Part shown: in pieces, positions 53,420 through 61,839 of the stretch
Layout: the number at the start of each line of letters is the position of its first letter
Position numbering within the stretch: position 1 is the stretch's first letter
DNA from: Coriobacteriaceae bacterium
GTDB taxonomy: Bacteria; Actinomycetota; Coriobacteriia; Coriobacteriales; Atopobiaceae
DNA: 64,000 bases
Assembly (NCBI GenBank): GCA_003862195.1
Contig: QOUO01000007.1
Span: forward strand, 1-64,000
Direction: 5' to 3'
The notes under the pieces: model-generated
Told to the model about the DNA's origin: nothing
The model's input: only the letters and a program-made list of their open reading frames with translations
The model's database searches: none
Position numbers and translations under genes: made by a program

Positions 53420-54350
53420 CAAGATCGCGAACAAGAAGGTCATCTGCGAGGTGCTCTCCGAGCACGCCAGGGTTGACAAGGACGTCGTCGTGCTGTGCAG
53501 CGACTCGCGCGGCTCGGCCTCCCTCACCCCCTTCTTCGAGGAGTTCCCCAAGCAGTCCGTCGAGGTCGGCATCGCGGAGCAGGACCTCGTGGGCATCGCG
53601 GCGGGCCTGGCGGCCTGCGGCAAGAAGTCGTTCGCGGTGTCCCCGGCGTCGTTCCTCTCCACCCGCTCCTACGAGCAGTGCAAGATCGACTGCGCCTACT
53701 CCGACACCAACGTCAAGCTCATCGGCATCTCCGGCGGCGTCTCGTACGGCGCGCTCGGCATGAGCCACCACAGCGCCCAGGACATCGCCGCGATGTCCGC
53801 CATCCCCAACATGAGGGTGTACCTCCCCAGCGACCGCTTCCAGACCAGGAAGCTCGTCGAGGCGCTCCTCCAGGACGACAAGTGCGCCTACGTGCGCGTC
53901 GGCCGCAACGCCGTCGAGGACGTGTACACGGAGGACGACTGCCCGTTCGAGATGGACAAGGCGACGCTCGTGCGTGACGGAAGCGACGTCCTCCTCGTCG
54001 CCTGCGGCGAGATGGTCAGGCCGGCCGTCGACGCGGCCGAGCTGCTCGAGAAGGACGGCGTCTCCGCGGCGGTGCTCGACATGTACTGCGTCAAGCCGCT
54101 CGACCGCGAGGCCATCGTCAGGCAGGCGCGCAAGGCCAAGGCCGTCGTCTCCATCGAGGAGCACGCGCCGTTTGGCGGCCTCGGCTCCATGGTCGCCCAG
54201 GTCGTGGGCGAGGAGTGCCCGCGCACGTGCGTGACCATGTCGCTGCCCGACGCGCCGGTCATCACGGGCACGTCCCGCGAGGTGTTCGACTACTACGGCC
54301 TGAACGGCGAGGGGATCGCAAGGCGCGCCAAGGAGGCGCTCGGAAAGTAG
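53412..54350 (+). CDS. Transketolase, C-terminal subunit
   Basis: 312-aa partner of the preceding half. The pyrimidine-binding domain has the catalytic glutamate in VGIAEQDLVGIAAG, and the C-terminal domain begins near residue 185. ATG 53412 has GGAGG 9 nt upstream, inside the previous gene. Transfers a two-carbon ketol unit between sugar phosphates. The stop is followed after 64 nt by the binding-protein gene. Confidence 0.92.
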   Translation: MPNKIANKKVICEVLSEHARVDKDVVVLCSDSRGSASLTPFFEEFPKQSVEVGIAEQDLVGIAAGLAACGKKSFAVSPASFLSTRSYEQCKIDCAYSDTNVKLIGISGGVSYGALGMSHHSAQDIAAMSAIPNMRVYLPSDRFQTRKLVEALLQDDKCAYVRVGRNAVEDVYTEDDCPFEMDKATLVRDGSDVLLVACGEMVRPAVDAAELLEKDGVSAAVLDMYCVKPLDREAIVRQARKAKAVVSIEEHAPFGGLGSMVAQVVGEECPRTCVTMSLPDAPVITGTSREVFDYYGLNGEGIARRAKEALGK

Positions 54351-54414
54351 GGACGTCCGCAGGTCCAAGGCCTGCTACGTATTGCAAGGTAGGGTTTCGA
54401 GGAAAGGGAAGACA

Positions 54415-55446
54415 ATGGCAATCACTAGGCGTTCGTTCTTGGAGATGTCCGCACTGGCGGGAACCACCGCTGCCCTGAGCGCGTGCGGCGGAAGCTCGAG
54501 CGACAAGACCGGCTCCGACTCCAGCAAGTCGAGCTCCAGCAAGTCCAGCAGCAAGAAGACCAAGGTCCTCAAGGGCGGCGGCTCCAAGATCATGTACGTC
54601 ATCACCCCCTCCGTCTCCAACCCCGCGTTCAAGGCTGAGGCCAACGGCGCTTCCGACGAGGCCAAGAAGCTGGGCTACGAGGTCAAGGCCAACTCGCACG
54701 ACGACGACGCCAACAAGCAGTCCGAGCTGTTCGACTCCGCCATCGCCGACAAGGCCGCGGCTATCATCTGCGACAACGCCGGCGCCGACGCCACGGTCGA
54801 GGCCGTCAAGAAGGCCGCCAAGGCTGGCATCCCCACGTTCCTGATCGATCGTGAGATCACCACCACCGGCGACGCCATCGCGCAGATCATCGCCGACAAC
54901 AACCAGGGCGCCTCCGACGTCGCCCAGACGTTCGTCGACGCAATGGGCGAGAAGGGCAACTACGTTGAGCTCCTGGGCAAGGAGTCCGACACCAACGCCT
55001 CCGTCCGCACCAAGGGCTTCCACTCGGTCATCGACCAGTACAAGGACATGAAGATGCTCGAGCAGCAGACGGCCAACTGGGAGCAGACCGAGGCCTACGA
55101 CAAGATGGAGACCCTGATCCAGACCTACGGCGACAAGATCCAGGGCGTCGTCTCCGGCAACGACACGATGCTCCAGGGCGCCTGCGCGGCCCTGACCGCC
55201 CACAACATGACCGTCCCCGTCATCGGCGTCGACGGCTCCGACGAGGCACGCGACCTCATCAAGCAGGGCAAGGCCACCGCGACGGCACTGCAGCAGTTCG
55301 ACGTCATCGCCCGCACGGCGGTCCAAGAGGCCGACAAGTACCTGAAGGACGGCTCGACCGGCGAGAAGGAGAAGCAGCTCATCCCCTGCATCGTCATCAC
55401 GAAGGACAACGCGGACAAGCTCAACGGCTTCGTCTACACCGAGTAG
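54415..55446 (+). CDS. RbsB-type sugar-binding lipoprotein (Tat signal)
   Basis: 343-aa periplasmic-binding-protein-like lipoprotein for a pentose or hexose importer. A twin-arginine motif (ITRRSFLEMSAL) and lipobox LSAC precede a Ser/Lys linker. The binding domain starts KIMYVITPSVSNPAFKAEANGA and contains PTFLIDREI and VVSGNDTMLQGA, as in RbsB/XylF-type proteins. ATG 54415 follows GAGGAAAGGGAAG. A 13-bp hairpin 45 nt downstream may stabilise this message over the distal genes. Confidence 0.92.
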   Translation: MAITRRSFLEMSALAGTTAALSACGGSSSDKTGSDSSKSSSSKSSSKKTKVLKGGGSKIMYVITPSVSNPAFKAEANGASDEAKKLGYEVKANSHDDDANKQSELFDSAIADKAAAIICDNAGADATVEAVKKAAKAGIPTFLIDREITTTGDAIAQIIADNNQGASDVAQTFVDAMGEKGNYVELLGKESDTNASVRTKGFHSVIDQYKDMKMLEQQTANWEQTEAYDKMETLIQTYGDKIQGVVSGNDTMLQGACAALTAHNMTVPVIGVDGSDEARDLIKQGKATATALQQFDVIARTAVQEADKYLKDGSTGEKEKQLIPCIVITKDNADKLNGFVYTE

Positions 55447-55491
55447 CGACAGAGGAATAGCGGTTTTCTCGTCAAGTGGCTCTGTTTGATA

Positions 55492-55521
55492 GCGGGGGTA
55501 TGGGGCCGCCCATACCCCCGC
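55492..55521 (+). other. Intra-operon mRNA hairpin after the binding-protein gene
   Basis: GCGGGGGTATGGG (55492-55504), loop GCCG, and its perfect complement (55509-55521). No T-run follows, so it is more likely a 3' stabiliser or attenuator than a full terminator. Confidence 0.7.
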
Positions 55522-55583
55522 GACCGTAAAACGCTCATGGCAGCACGCGTGATCGAGCGCGATGCCTAGATAGGAGGAGAAAG

Positions 55584-56264
55584 ATGAGGAAGGGGTTTCT
55601 CCCGGTGCTGGCAAGCGCACTCGTGGCGGGCGCCGTTGCGCTCTCCGGATGCACGGTCGTGCCGATAGGCCAGGAGGCAAAGTACACGGGCGAGGTCACG
55701 TTTGACGCCAAGGCCCAGTCCAAGAGCCTCTGGAAGAAGGTCGAGAACCAGGTCACGCCGAAGGCGGTCGACATCGGGCAGCTCCTCACGGACGCCGACT
55801 CGACCGGCCTGACCAAGGACATGACCATCAAGAAGTACAACGGCAAGAACATCACGACGTCCAAGTACGCCGCCGGCAACAGCGTTGTCTACGCCGTCAA
55901 GGGCACGGGCACGGTCACCGAGGTCAACGCGAAGGTCGCCAACAAGAGCGCGTCGTCCAAGGGCACGATGACCGTCCAGGTCGACGGCTACGTGGGCAGC
56001 AAGAAGGTCGTCATCAACGTCGGCCCCGTCATGACCGACACGTCGCTTCGCGACTACCTCGACATCAGCCTCAACGACTACAAGGACACGACGCAGTGGA
56101 GCGAGGTCTCGCAGGCCATCAACGAGTACGCCCAGAAGAACGTCATCGACAAGGCCGACATCGCGAGCCTCAAGGGCAAGAAGATCAGCTTCGTCGGCGC
56201 CTTCACCGCCCAGACGGGCATGACCTCCGTGAGCATCACCCCGGTGGAGATCAAGGCTGAGTAA
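55584..56264 (+). CDS. DUF2291 lipoprotein of a ribose-type importer operon
   Basis: 226-aa lipoprotein: signal peptide with lipobox LSGC (about residue 23), then the DUF2291 pattern (FDAKAQSKSLWKKVENQVTPKAVDI through TPVEIKAE). DUF2291 genes usually sit inside RbsABC-like operons, as here, but their role in transport is not known. ATG 55584 has AGGAGGAG upstream. Confidence 0.88.
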   Translation: MRKGFLPVLASALVAGAVALSGCTVVPIGQEAKYTGEVTFDAKAQSKSLWKKVENQVTPKAVDIGQLLTDADSTGLTKDMTIKKYNGKNITTSKYAAGNSVVYAVKGTGTVTEVNAKVANKSASSKGTMTVQVDGYVGSKKVVINVGPVMTDTSLRDYLDISLNDYKDTTQWSEVSQAINEYAQKNVIDKADIASLKGKKISFVGAFTAQTGMTSVSITPVEIKAE

Positions 56265-56290
56265 TCGACTCGACATTAGGAAGGAGATGC

Positions 56291-57856
56291 ATGCACATGG
56301 CAGGATACAGCTGCCCAGATAACGTCTTCCTGCATGCCGAGAAGATCTCGAAGATCTACCCAGGTACCAAGGCGCTCGACGAGGTCTCGTTCGACCTCCT
56401 CAAGGGCAAGGTGAACGTCCTCGTCGGCGAGAACGGCGCAGGCAAGTCGACGCTCATGAAGATGATCGCCGGCATCGAGCAGCCCTCGTCCGGCAAGATG
56501 TACATAGGCGACCAGGAGGTGAGCTTCAAGGACACGACCGAGGCCCGCAAGCACGGCATCGGCATCATCCACCAGGAGCTCAGCCTGTTCCCGAACCTGA
56601 ACGTCTACCAGAACATCTTCATGAACAAGGAGCTCAAGAAGGGCGCCAAGCTCGACAACGAGCAGCACATGGCAAAGGCGAGGGCGGTCCTCGAGAAGCT
56701 CGAGCACCCCATGGACCCCAACACGATCGTGGGAACGCTCCGCGTCGGCCAGCAGCAGATGGTCGAGATCGCGCGCAACCTCGTGGACGACGACCTCAAG
56801 GTCCTCATCATGGACGAGCCGACGTCCTCGCTCTCGCAGCAGGAGGTCCAGGTCCTCTTCAAGATCATGCGCGAGCTCACGGCCGGTGGCCTCTCGATCG
56901 TCTACATCTCGCACCGCCTCGAGGAGATCATGGAGATCGGTGACCACGTCACGATCCTCCGCGACGGCCGCTACGTGGACGACGCGGACGTCAAGGACAT
57001 CAGCATCTCCTGGATCGTCCAGAAGATGACGGGCGGCGAGAAGAACTACCCCAAGCGCGACCGCACCGTCGACTGGTCGAAGCAGCCCAAGGTGCTCGAG
57101 GTCAAGGACCTGTGCCTCCCCAAGCCCGGCGGCGGCTACCTCGTCGACCACGTGAGCTTCGACCTCAAGAAGGGCGAGGTCCTCGGCATCTACGGACTCC
57201 TGGGAGCCGGCCGCTCCGAGGTCTTCGAGTGCATCATGGGACTCCACCCCGAGCACACGGGCGAGGTCGACATCGAGGGCAAGCCCGTCCAGATCAAGAG
57301 CGTGTCGCAGATGATCGACATGGGCGTCTCGCTCATCCCCGAGGACCGTCAGGGTGGCGGCCTCGTCCAGACGCTCGACATCGAGAAGAACGCGTCGCTC
57401 GCCGCACTCAAGCGCTACAAGAAGGGGCCGTTCATCGACTCCGCGCTCGAGGACAAGAAGGTGGACGAGGAGATCGAGGACCTGCACATCAAGGTCGCGG
57501 ACAAGCACCTGCCGATTCTCTCGCTCTCCGGCGGCAACCAGCAGAAGGTCGTCATCGCGAAGGGCCTGCTCACCGAGCCCAAGATCTTCCTGATGGACGA
57601 GCCGAGCCGCGGCATCGACGTCGGCGCAAAGACCGAGGTCTTCGAGATTATCAACAAGTACGCGCAGCAGGGGCTCTCGATCATCGTCATCTCTTCCGAG
57701 CTCGAGGAGATCATGGCAATCTCCGACAGGATCATCGTCCTGTCGAACGGCAAGAAGACCGGCGAGTTCGTCGGAGACGAGATCACAAAGGATGGCCTGG
57801 TCCTGGCCTCGTACAAGGGCCACCACACGGCAAACAACAAGCAGGAGGGTAAGTAA
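56291..57856 (+). CDS. RbsA/MglA-type sugar ABC transporter ATPase (two domains)
   Basis: 521-aa ATPase with two ABC domains. The first has VGENGAGKST, LRVGQQQMVEIARNL and LIMDEPTSSL. The second has the relaxed Walker A YGLLGAGRSE typical of this subfamily, then LSGGNQQKVVIAKGL and LMDEPSRGIDVGAK. It energises import with the permease that follows. AAGGAG at 56281 serves ATG 56291 (4-nt spacer) or ATG 56297 (10 nt); the choice is open and changes only two residues. Confidence 0.93.
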   Translation: MHMAGYSCPDNVFLHAEKISKIYPGTKALDEVSFDLLKGKVNVLVGENGAGKSTLMKMIAGIEQPSSGKMYIGDQEVSFKDTTEARKHGIGIIHQELSLFPNLNVYQNIFMNKELKKGAKLDNEQHMAKARAVLEKLEHPMDPNTIVGTLRVGQQQMVEIARNLVDDDLKVLIMDEPTSSLSQQEVQVLFKIMRELTAGGLSIVYISHRLEEIMEIGDHVTILRDGRYVDDADVKDISISWIVQKMTGGEKNYPKRDRTVDWSKQPKVLEVKDLCLPKPGGGYLVDHVSFDLKKGEVLGIYGLLGAGRSEVFECIMGLHPEHTGEVDIEGKPVQIKSVSQMIDMGVSLIPEDRQGGGLVQTLDIEKNASLAALKRYKKGPFIDSALEDKKVDEEIEDLHIKVADKHLPILSLSGGNQQKVVIAKGLLTEPKIFLMDEPSRGIDVGAKTEVFEIINKYAQQGLSIIVISSELEEIMAISDRIIVLSNGKKTGEFVGDEITKDGLVLASYKGHHTANNKQEGK

Positions 57857-57858
57857 CC

Positions 57859-58944
57859 ATGGCAGCGGATACAAAGAAGGGCTCGGGCGGCAACAACCAG
57901 CTGTTGATGACGCTGCTCAAGGGTCGTACACTCATCGTCCTCGCAATTCTCTTCGTTTTCTTCAGCTGTGCGGCGCCGAACTTCTTCAACGTCAACTCGC
58001 TTCTGTCCGTGGCAAAGCACGTCGCGCTCTTCGGCATCCTCGCCATCGGCATGACCTACGTCATCATCACGGGTGGCATCGACCTTTCCGTCGGCGCGGT
58101 CGTCGGCTTCTGCGGCATGATCGCCGGCGGCTTCCTGCAGGAGGGGCTCACGCTCCCCATGTTCGGGGTCACCATCTACATGTCCGTGCCGGTCGTCGTG
58201 ATTGTCACGCTCCTCATCGGCATCCTGCTCGGCGTCGTCAACGGCCTCATCATCACCAAGCTCGGCGTCACGCCGTTCATCGCCACCCTGGGCACCATGT
58301 ACGTGTGGCGTGGCTTCGCGAACATCCGCTCCAACGGCGCGACGTTCAACGATATTGCCGGCAAGGCCGGTCTCGGCAACCAAGGCTTCACGTTCTTCGG
58401 CTCCAGCCTCGGCATCATCCCGATGGGCGTCATCATCCTCGTCATCTTCGCCATCATCGCGGGCCTCGTGCTCAACAAGACGGCCTTCGGCTGGCACGTG
58501 CTCGCCATCGGCGGCAACACCAACGCGGCGCGCCTCTCTGGCATCAAGGTCGATAAGAGCCTCATCATCGTCTACGCGATCTCCGGCTTCTGCTCCGCAA
58601 TGGTCGGCATCATCACGACCGCTCAGCTCATGGCAGCGCACCCCGCGACCGGTGAGTCCTGGGAGATGAACGCCATCGCGGCATCCGTCCTGGGCGGCAC
58701 GTCGATGGCAGGCGGCGTCGGAACCATCGTCGGCACCATCGAGGGCGCCTTCGTCATCGGCGTCATCAACGACGGCATGACGATGATGGGCGTCACCGAG
58801 TTCTGGCAGCAGGTCATCCGCGGCCTCGTGATCATCATCGCAGTCGTGATCGACCAGGTGCAGCGCAACATCCAGGCGCGCATGGCACTGCAGGCCAGGA
58901 ACGAGTCGAAGAGCGAGGACAAGGCAGCCGCGGCGACGGCCTAG
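57859..58944 (+). CDS. RbsC-type sugar ABC transporter permease
   Basis: 361-aa membrane protein with about ten hydrophobic segments and the BPD_transp_2 signature (GGIDLSVGAVVGFCGMIAGG; AIGGNTNAARLSGI; ASVLGGTSMAGGVGTIVGTI). ATG 57859 starts 3 nt after the ATPase stop, with AGGAGG inside the ATPase end. Completes the importer with the RbsB- and RbsA-type genes. Confidence 0.93.
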   Translation: MAADTKKGSGGNNQLLMTLLKGRTLIVLAILFVFFSCAAPNFFNVNSLLSVAKHVALFGILAIGMTYVIITGGIDLSVGAVVGFCGMIAGGFLQEGLTLPMFGVTIYMSVPVVVIVTLLIGILLGVVNGLIITKLGVTPFIATLGTMYVWRGFANIRSNGATFNDIAGKAGLGNQGFTFFGSSLGIIPMGVIILVIFAIIAGLVLNKTAFGWHVLAIGGNTNAARLSGIKVDKSLIIVYAISGFCSAMVGIITTAQLMAAHPATGESWEMNAIAASVLGGTSMAGGVGTIVGTIEGAFVIGVINDGMTMMGVTEFWQQVIRGLVIIIAVVIDQVQRNIQARMALQARNESKSEDKAAAATA

Positions 58945-58985
58945 CGTCCGGTTCGATCAGACTCGCACCACACAGACTCACGGAC

Positions 58986-59026
58986 GGGGGTGTCGCACGT
59001 CGCCTAGGCGGCCAGGCGGCACCCCC
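58986..59026 (+). other. Intra-operon hairpin before the mutarotase gene
   Basis: GGGGGTGTCGC (58986-58996) pairs with GCGGCACCCCC (59016-59026), enclosing the small palindrome CGCCTAGGCG. No T-run. Confidence 0.6.
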
Positions 59027-59050
59027 GCTTGCTTTGGAAGGAAGCCAACC

Positions 59051-59446
59051 ATGAAGAAGAGCGGAATCATCAACGCGCAGCTCGCGGGCCTGCTCGCAGG
59101 CCTCGGCCACAAGGACACGTACATGATCGCCGACGCGGGCATGCCCATCCCCAAGGGCGTCGAGATCGTTGACCTCGCCGTGGTGGGCGGCGTCCCGACC
59201 TTCAGGCAGGTCATGGACGCCGTCGCGGACGAGTGCGTCTTCGAGCACTACACGCTCGCGGAGGAGATCAAGGAGGCCAACCCGGAGCTGCACGCCTACA
59301 TCCAGGAGCGGCTCGCCGGCGTGGAGCACGACTACGTGCCGCACGTTGACCTCAAGAAGGCCGAGGCCAACTGCAAGTTCGTCATCAGGACGGGTGAGTT
59401 CTCGCCGTACCCGAACGTGCTGCTCACCGCGGCCTGCGCGTTCTAG
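59051..59446 (+). CDS. RbsD/FucU-family sugar mutarotase
   Basis: 131-aa protein of the D-ribose pyranase/fucose mutarotase family (MKKSGIINAQLAGLLAGLGHKD with catalytic His20; IADAGMPIPKGVEIVDLAVVGGVP; C-terminal IRTGEFSPYPNVLL). It speeds interconversion of sugar anomers or ring forms so that downstream enzymes receive the right one. The RbsD pattern (GxGHxD, TGExxPYxN) is clear. ATG 59051 has GGAAGGAAG upstream. Confidence 0.92.
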   Translation: MKKSGIINAQLAGLLAGLGHKDTYMIADAGMPIPKGVEIVDLAVVGGVPTFRQVMDAVADECVFEHYTLAEEIKEANPELHAYIQERLAGVEHDYVPHVDLKKAEANCKFVIRTGEFSPYPNVLLTAACAF

Positions 59447-59455
59447 GGGGCAGGC

Positions 59456-60955
59456 ATGGCGGCATACGTATTGGGCATCGACCAGAGCACGCAGGGGACC
59501 AAGGCGCTGCTCTTTGACGAGAAGGGCGTTCTTCTCGCCCGCGCGGACCGTGCCCACCGGCAGATCGTGAACGACCTGGGCTGGGTCGAGCACGACCCGG
59601 AGGAGATCTACGCGAACGTGGTCGCGAGCGTGGCGGACGTGGTGGAGAAGGCCGGCATCGACCGGGCCGACATCGCGTGCGTGGGCATATCGAACCAGCG
59701 CGAGACCTCGCTCGTGTGGGACGCGGACGGACGGCCCGTGCACAACGCCATCGTGTGGCAGGACGCGCGCGCGACCGACGTGTGCGAGCGCGTGCGCGCG
59801 GCGGGCGCCGCGGACCTCGTGCGCGAGCGGAGCGGCATCAACCTGTCGCCGTACTTCCCGGCGGCGAAGCTCGCGTGGATCCGCGAGAACGTGGACGGCG
59901 TGGCCGAGGGCCTCGCGGGCGGCGGCATGCGGCTGGGTACGGTGGACGCGTACCTTGTGTACCGGCTGACGCACGGCGCGTCGTATAGGACGGACTTCTC
60001 CAACGCGTCGCGCACGCAGCTGTTCGACATCGACAGCCTGCGCTGGGACGAGGACCTGTGCGCCGCCTTTGGCATCCCCGTGGCCGCGCTTCCCGAGGTG
60101 AGCGACTCTGACTCCGACTTTGGCATGACGGACTTCGAGGGCTTCCTGCCGAGGCCCATCCCCATCCACGGCGTGCTGGGCGACTCGCACGGCGCGCTCC
60201 TGGGGCAGGGGTGCCTGCGCCCCGGCATGGTCAAGGCGACGTACGGCACCGGCTCCTCCGTCATGATGAACGTGGGGGAGAAGCGCGTGACCTCTGGGCA
60301 TGGGCTCGTGTCGTCCCTGGCGTGGAAGCTGGGCGGCACCGTGGAGTACGTGCTCGAGGGCAACGTCAACTACTCCGGCGCGGTCATATCGTGGCTCAAG
60401 AACGACCTGCGGCTGATCGACGACCCCGGCGAGACCGACGCCCTGGCGCGCTCCGCGAACGAGGCGGACCGCACCTACGTGGTGCCGGCATTCACGGGGC
60501 TGGGCGCGCCGTACTGGGACTCCGACGCGGTGGGCGTGGTCTACGGCATGACGCGCACGACGCGGCGCGCGGAGCTGGTGCGCGCGGCGCTCGACGGCAT
60601 CGGCTACCAGATAACCGACGTGCTGCGCGCCATGGAGGCGGACTCGGGCGTGCGCCTGGGCGAGCTCCGCGTGGACGGCGGCCCCACGCACAACGGCTAC
60701 CTCATGCAGTTCCAGAGCGACGTGGCCCGCGTGCCGGTGGCCGTGTCCCCCACGGAGGAGCTTTCCGGCATGGGCGCCGCGTACGCCGCGGGCAGCGGCA
60801 TGGGCATCTACGACGTGCCAAGCCTCGTGGCGGGCGTGGAGCGCAAGGTGTACGAGCCCGAGCGCGACGAGGCCTGGGCGCGCACGAAGTATGATGGGTG
60901 GAAGCACGCCGTATCGAAGGCACTGTCGGACGAGGGGACGGGTGATCGCTCGTGA
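59456..60955 (+). CDS. FGGY-family sugar kinase
   Basis: 499-aa ASKHA kinase. The N-terminal half (LGIDQSTQGTKALLFD; NQRETSLVWD; IVWQDAR) looks closer to glycerol kinase than to xylulokinase, and GTGSSVMMNVGEK and VDGGPTHNGYLMQFQSD are the ATP-site motifs. By context it probably phosphorylates the ketose made by the isomerase; an action on glycerol or dihydroxyacetone cannot be excluded. ATG 59456 follows AGGGGGCAGG. Its end overlaps the next start (GTGA). One exact dispersed motif copy is inside (59526-59542, encoding VLLARA). Confidence 0.88.
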   Translation: MAAYVLGIDQSTQGTKALLFDEKGVLLARADRAHRQIVNDLGWVEHDPEEIYANVVASVADVVEKAGIDRADIACVGISNQRETSLVWDADGRPVHNAIVWQDARATDVCERVRAAGAADLVRERSGINLSPYFPAAKLAWIRENVDGVAEGLAGGGMRLGTVDAYLVYRLTHGASYRTDFSNASRTQLFDIDSLRWDEDLCAAFGIPVAALPEVSDSDSDFGMTDFEGFLPRPIPIHGVLGDSHGALLGQGCLRPGMVKATYGTGSSVMMNVGEKRVTSGHGLVSSLAWKLGGTVEYVLEGNVNYSGAVISWLKNDLRLIDDPGETDALARSANEADRTYVVPAFTGLGAPYWDSDAVGVVYGMTRTTRRAELVRAALDGIGYQITDVLRAMEADSGVRLGELRVDGGPTHNGYLMQFQSDVARVPVAVSPTEELSGMGAAYAAGSGMGIYDVPSLVAGVERKVYEPERDEAWARTKYDGWKHAVSKALSDEGTGDRS

Positions 60956-61839
60956 GGATCCTGGACTTTGGCTCGCTCAACATCGACTACGTGTACCAGG
61001 TGGACCACATGGTTCGCCCCGGCGAGACGCTGGCCGCGGGGCGGCGCGACGTCTTTCCGGGCGGCAAGGGCCTGAACCAGGCCGTGGCCTGCGCCCGCGC
61101 GGGTGCGGAGGTGTGGCAGGCGGGCATGGTCGGCCCCGAGGGCGACCTGCTGCTGGACGTCTGCAAGAAGGCCGGCGTCAACACGGACCTGGTTGCCAGG
61201 ACGGACGTGGCGACCGGCCACACCGTGATCCAGGTCGATAGGGGCGGCCAGAACTGCATCCTGCTGTACGGCGGCGCAAACCGCCAGATCGACGAGGCCT
61301 ATGCCGACGACGTGCTCGCGCACTTCTCGCCCGGCGACTACGTGATCCTGCAGAACGAGATATCGTGCCTGCCGCACATCGTGGACGAGGCGGCACGCCG
61401 CGGGCTCAAGGTGATCCTGAACCCGTCGCCCTACAACGACGCGCTCGACGCCGTGGACATGTCCAAGGTGTCGCTCTTCCTGCTGAACGAGGTCGAGGGC
61501 GCGCAGGTCTCCGGCGGCTCGACCGACCCCGACGAGATCCTCGCGCGCCTGGGCGAGAAGTACCCGGACAGCGCGGTCGTGCTCACGCTCGGGTCGGCGG
61601 GCTCGCGCTACCAGAAGGGTGCGGAGCGCCACGAGCAGGGCATCTACCACGTGAAGGCCGTGGACACCACGGCCGCCGGCGACACGTTTACCGGCTACTT
61701 CGTGTGGGCCATGAGCGTGGGCAAGCCCGTGCCGGAGGCGCTCGACCTCGCGGCGCGCGCCTCGGCCATCGCCGTCACGCGCGCGGGCGCCGTGCCCTCC
61801 ATCCCCACGATGGACGAGGTGCTTGCCGCCAAGCTGTAG
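60952..61839 (+). CDS. PfkB-family carbohydrate kinase, ribokinase-like
   Basis: 295-aa kinase with the PfkB signatures PGGKGLNQAVACARAG (substrate end) and VDTTAAGDTFTGYFV (anion hole and catalytic Asp). The length and the N-terminal GSLNIDYVYQVDHMVRPGET fit ribokinase. The start is GTG 60952, overlapping the FGGY gene stop. It is the last gene of the operon. Two kinases in one operon imply either two sugars or successive phosphorylation of different intermediates. Confidence 0.9.
   Translation: MRILDFGSLNIDYVYQVDHMVRPGETLAAGRRDVFPGGKGLNQAVACARAGAEVWQAGMVGPEGDLLLDVCKKAGVNTDLVARTDVATGHTVIQVDRGGQNCILLYGGANRQIDEAYADDVLAHFSPGDYVILQNEISCLPHIVDEAARRGLKVILNPSPYNDALDAVDMSKVSLFLLNEVEGAQVSGGSTDPDEILARLGEKYPDSAVVLTLGSAGSRYQKGAERHEQGIYHVKAVDTTAAGDTFTGYFVWAMSVGKPVPEALDLAARASAIAVTRAGAVPSIPTMDEVLAAKL

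Noticed and set aside
51749-57400. Further GAGAAGGAC or GAGAAGAAC strings in coding sequence (51752, 54051, 57040, 57387)
   Set aside because: Most lack the GGGC extension and simply encode Glu-Lys-Asp/Asn with preferred codons; not counted as motif copies.
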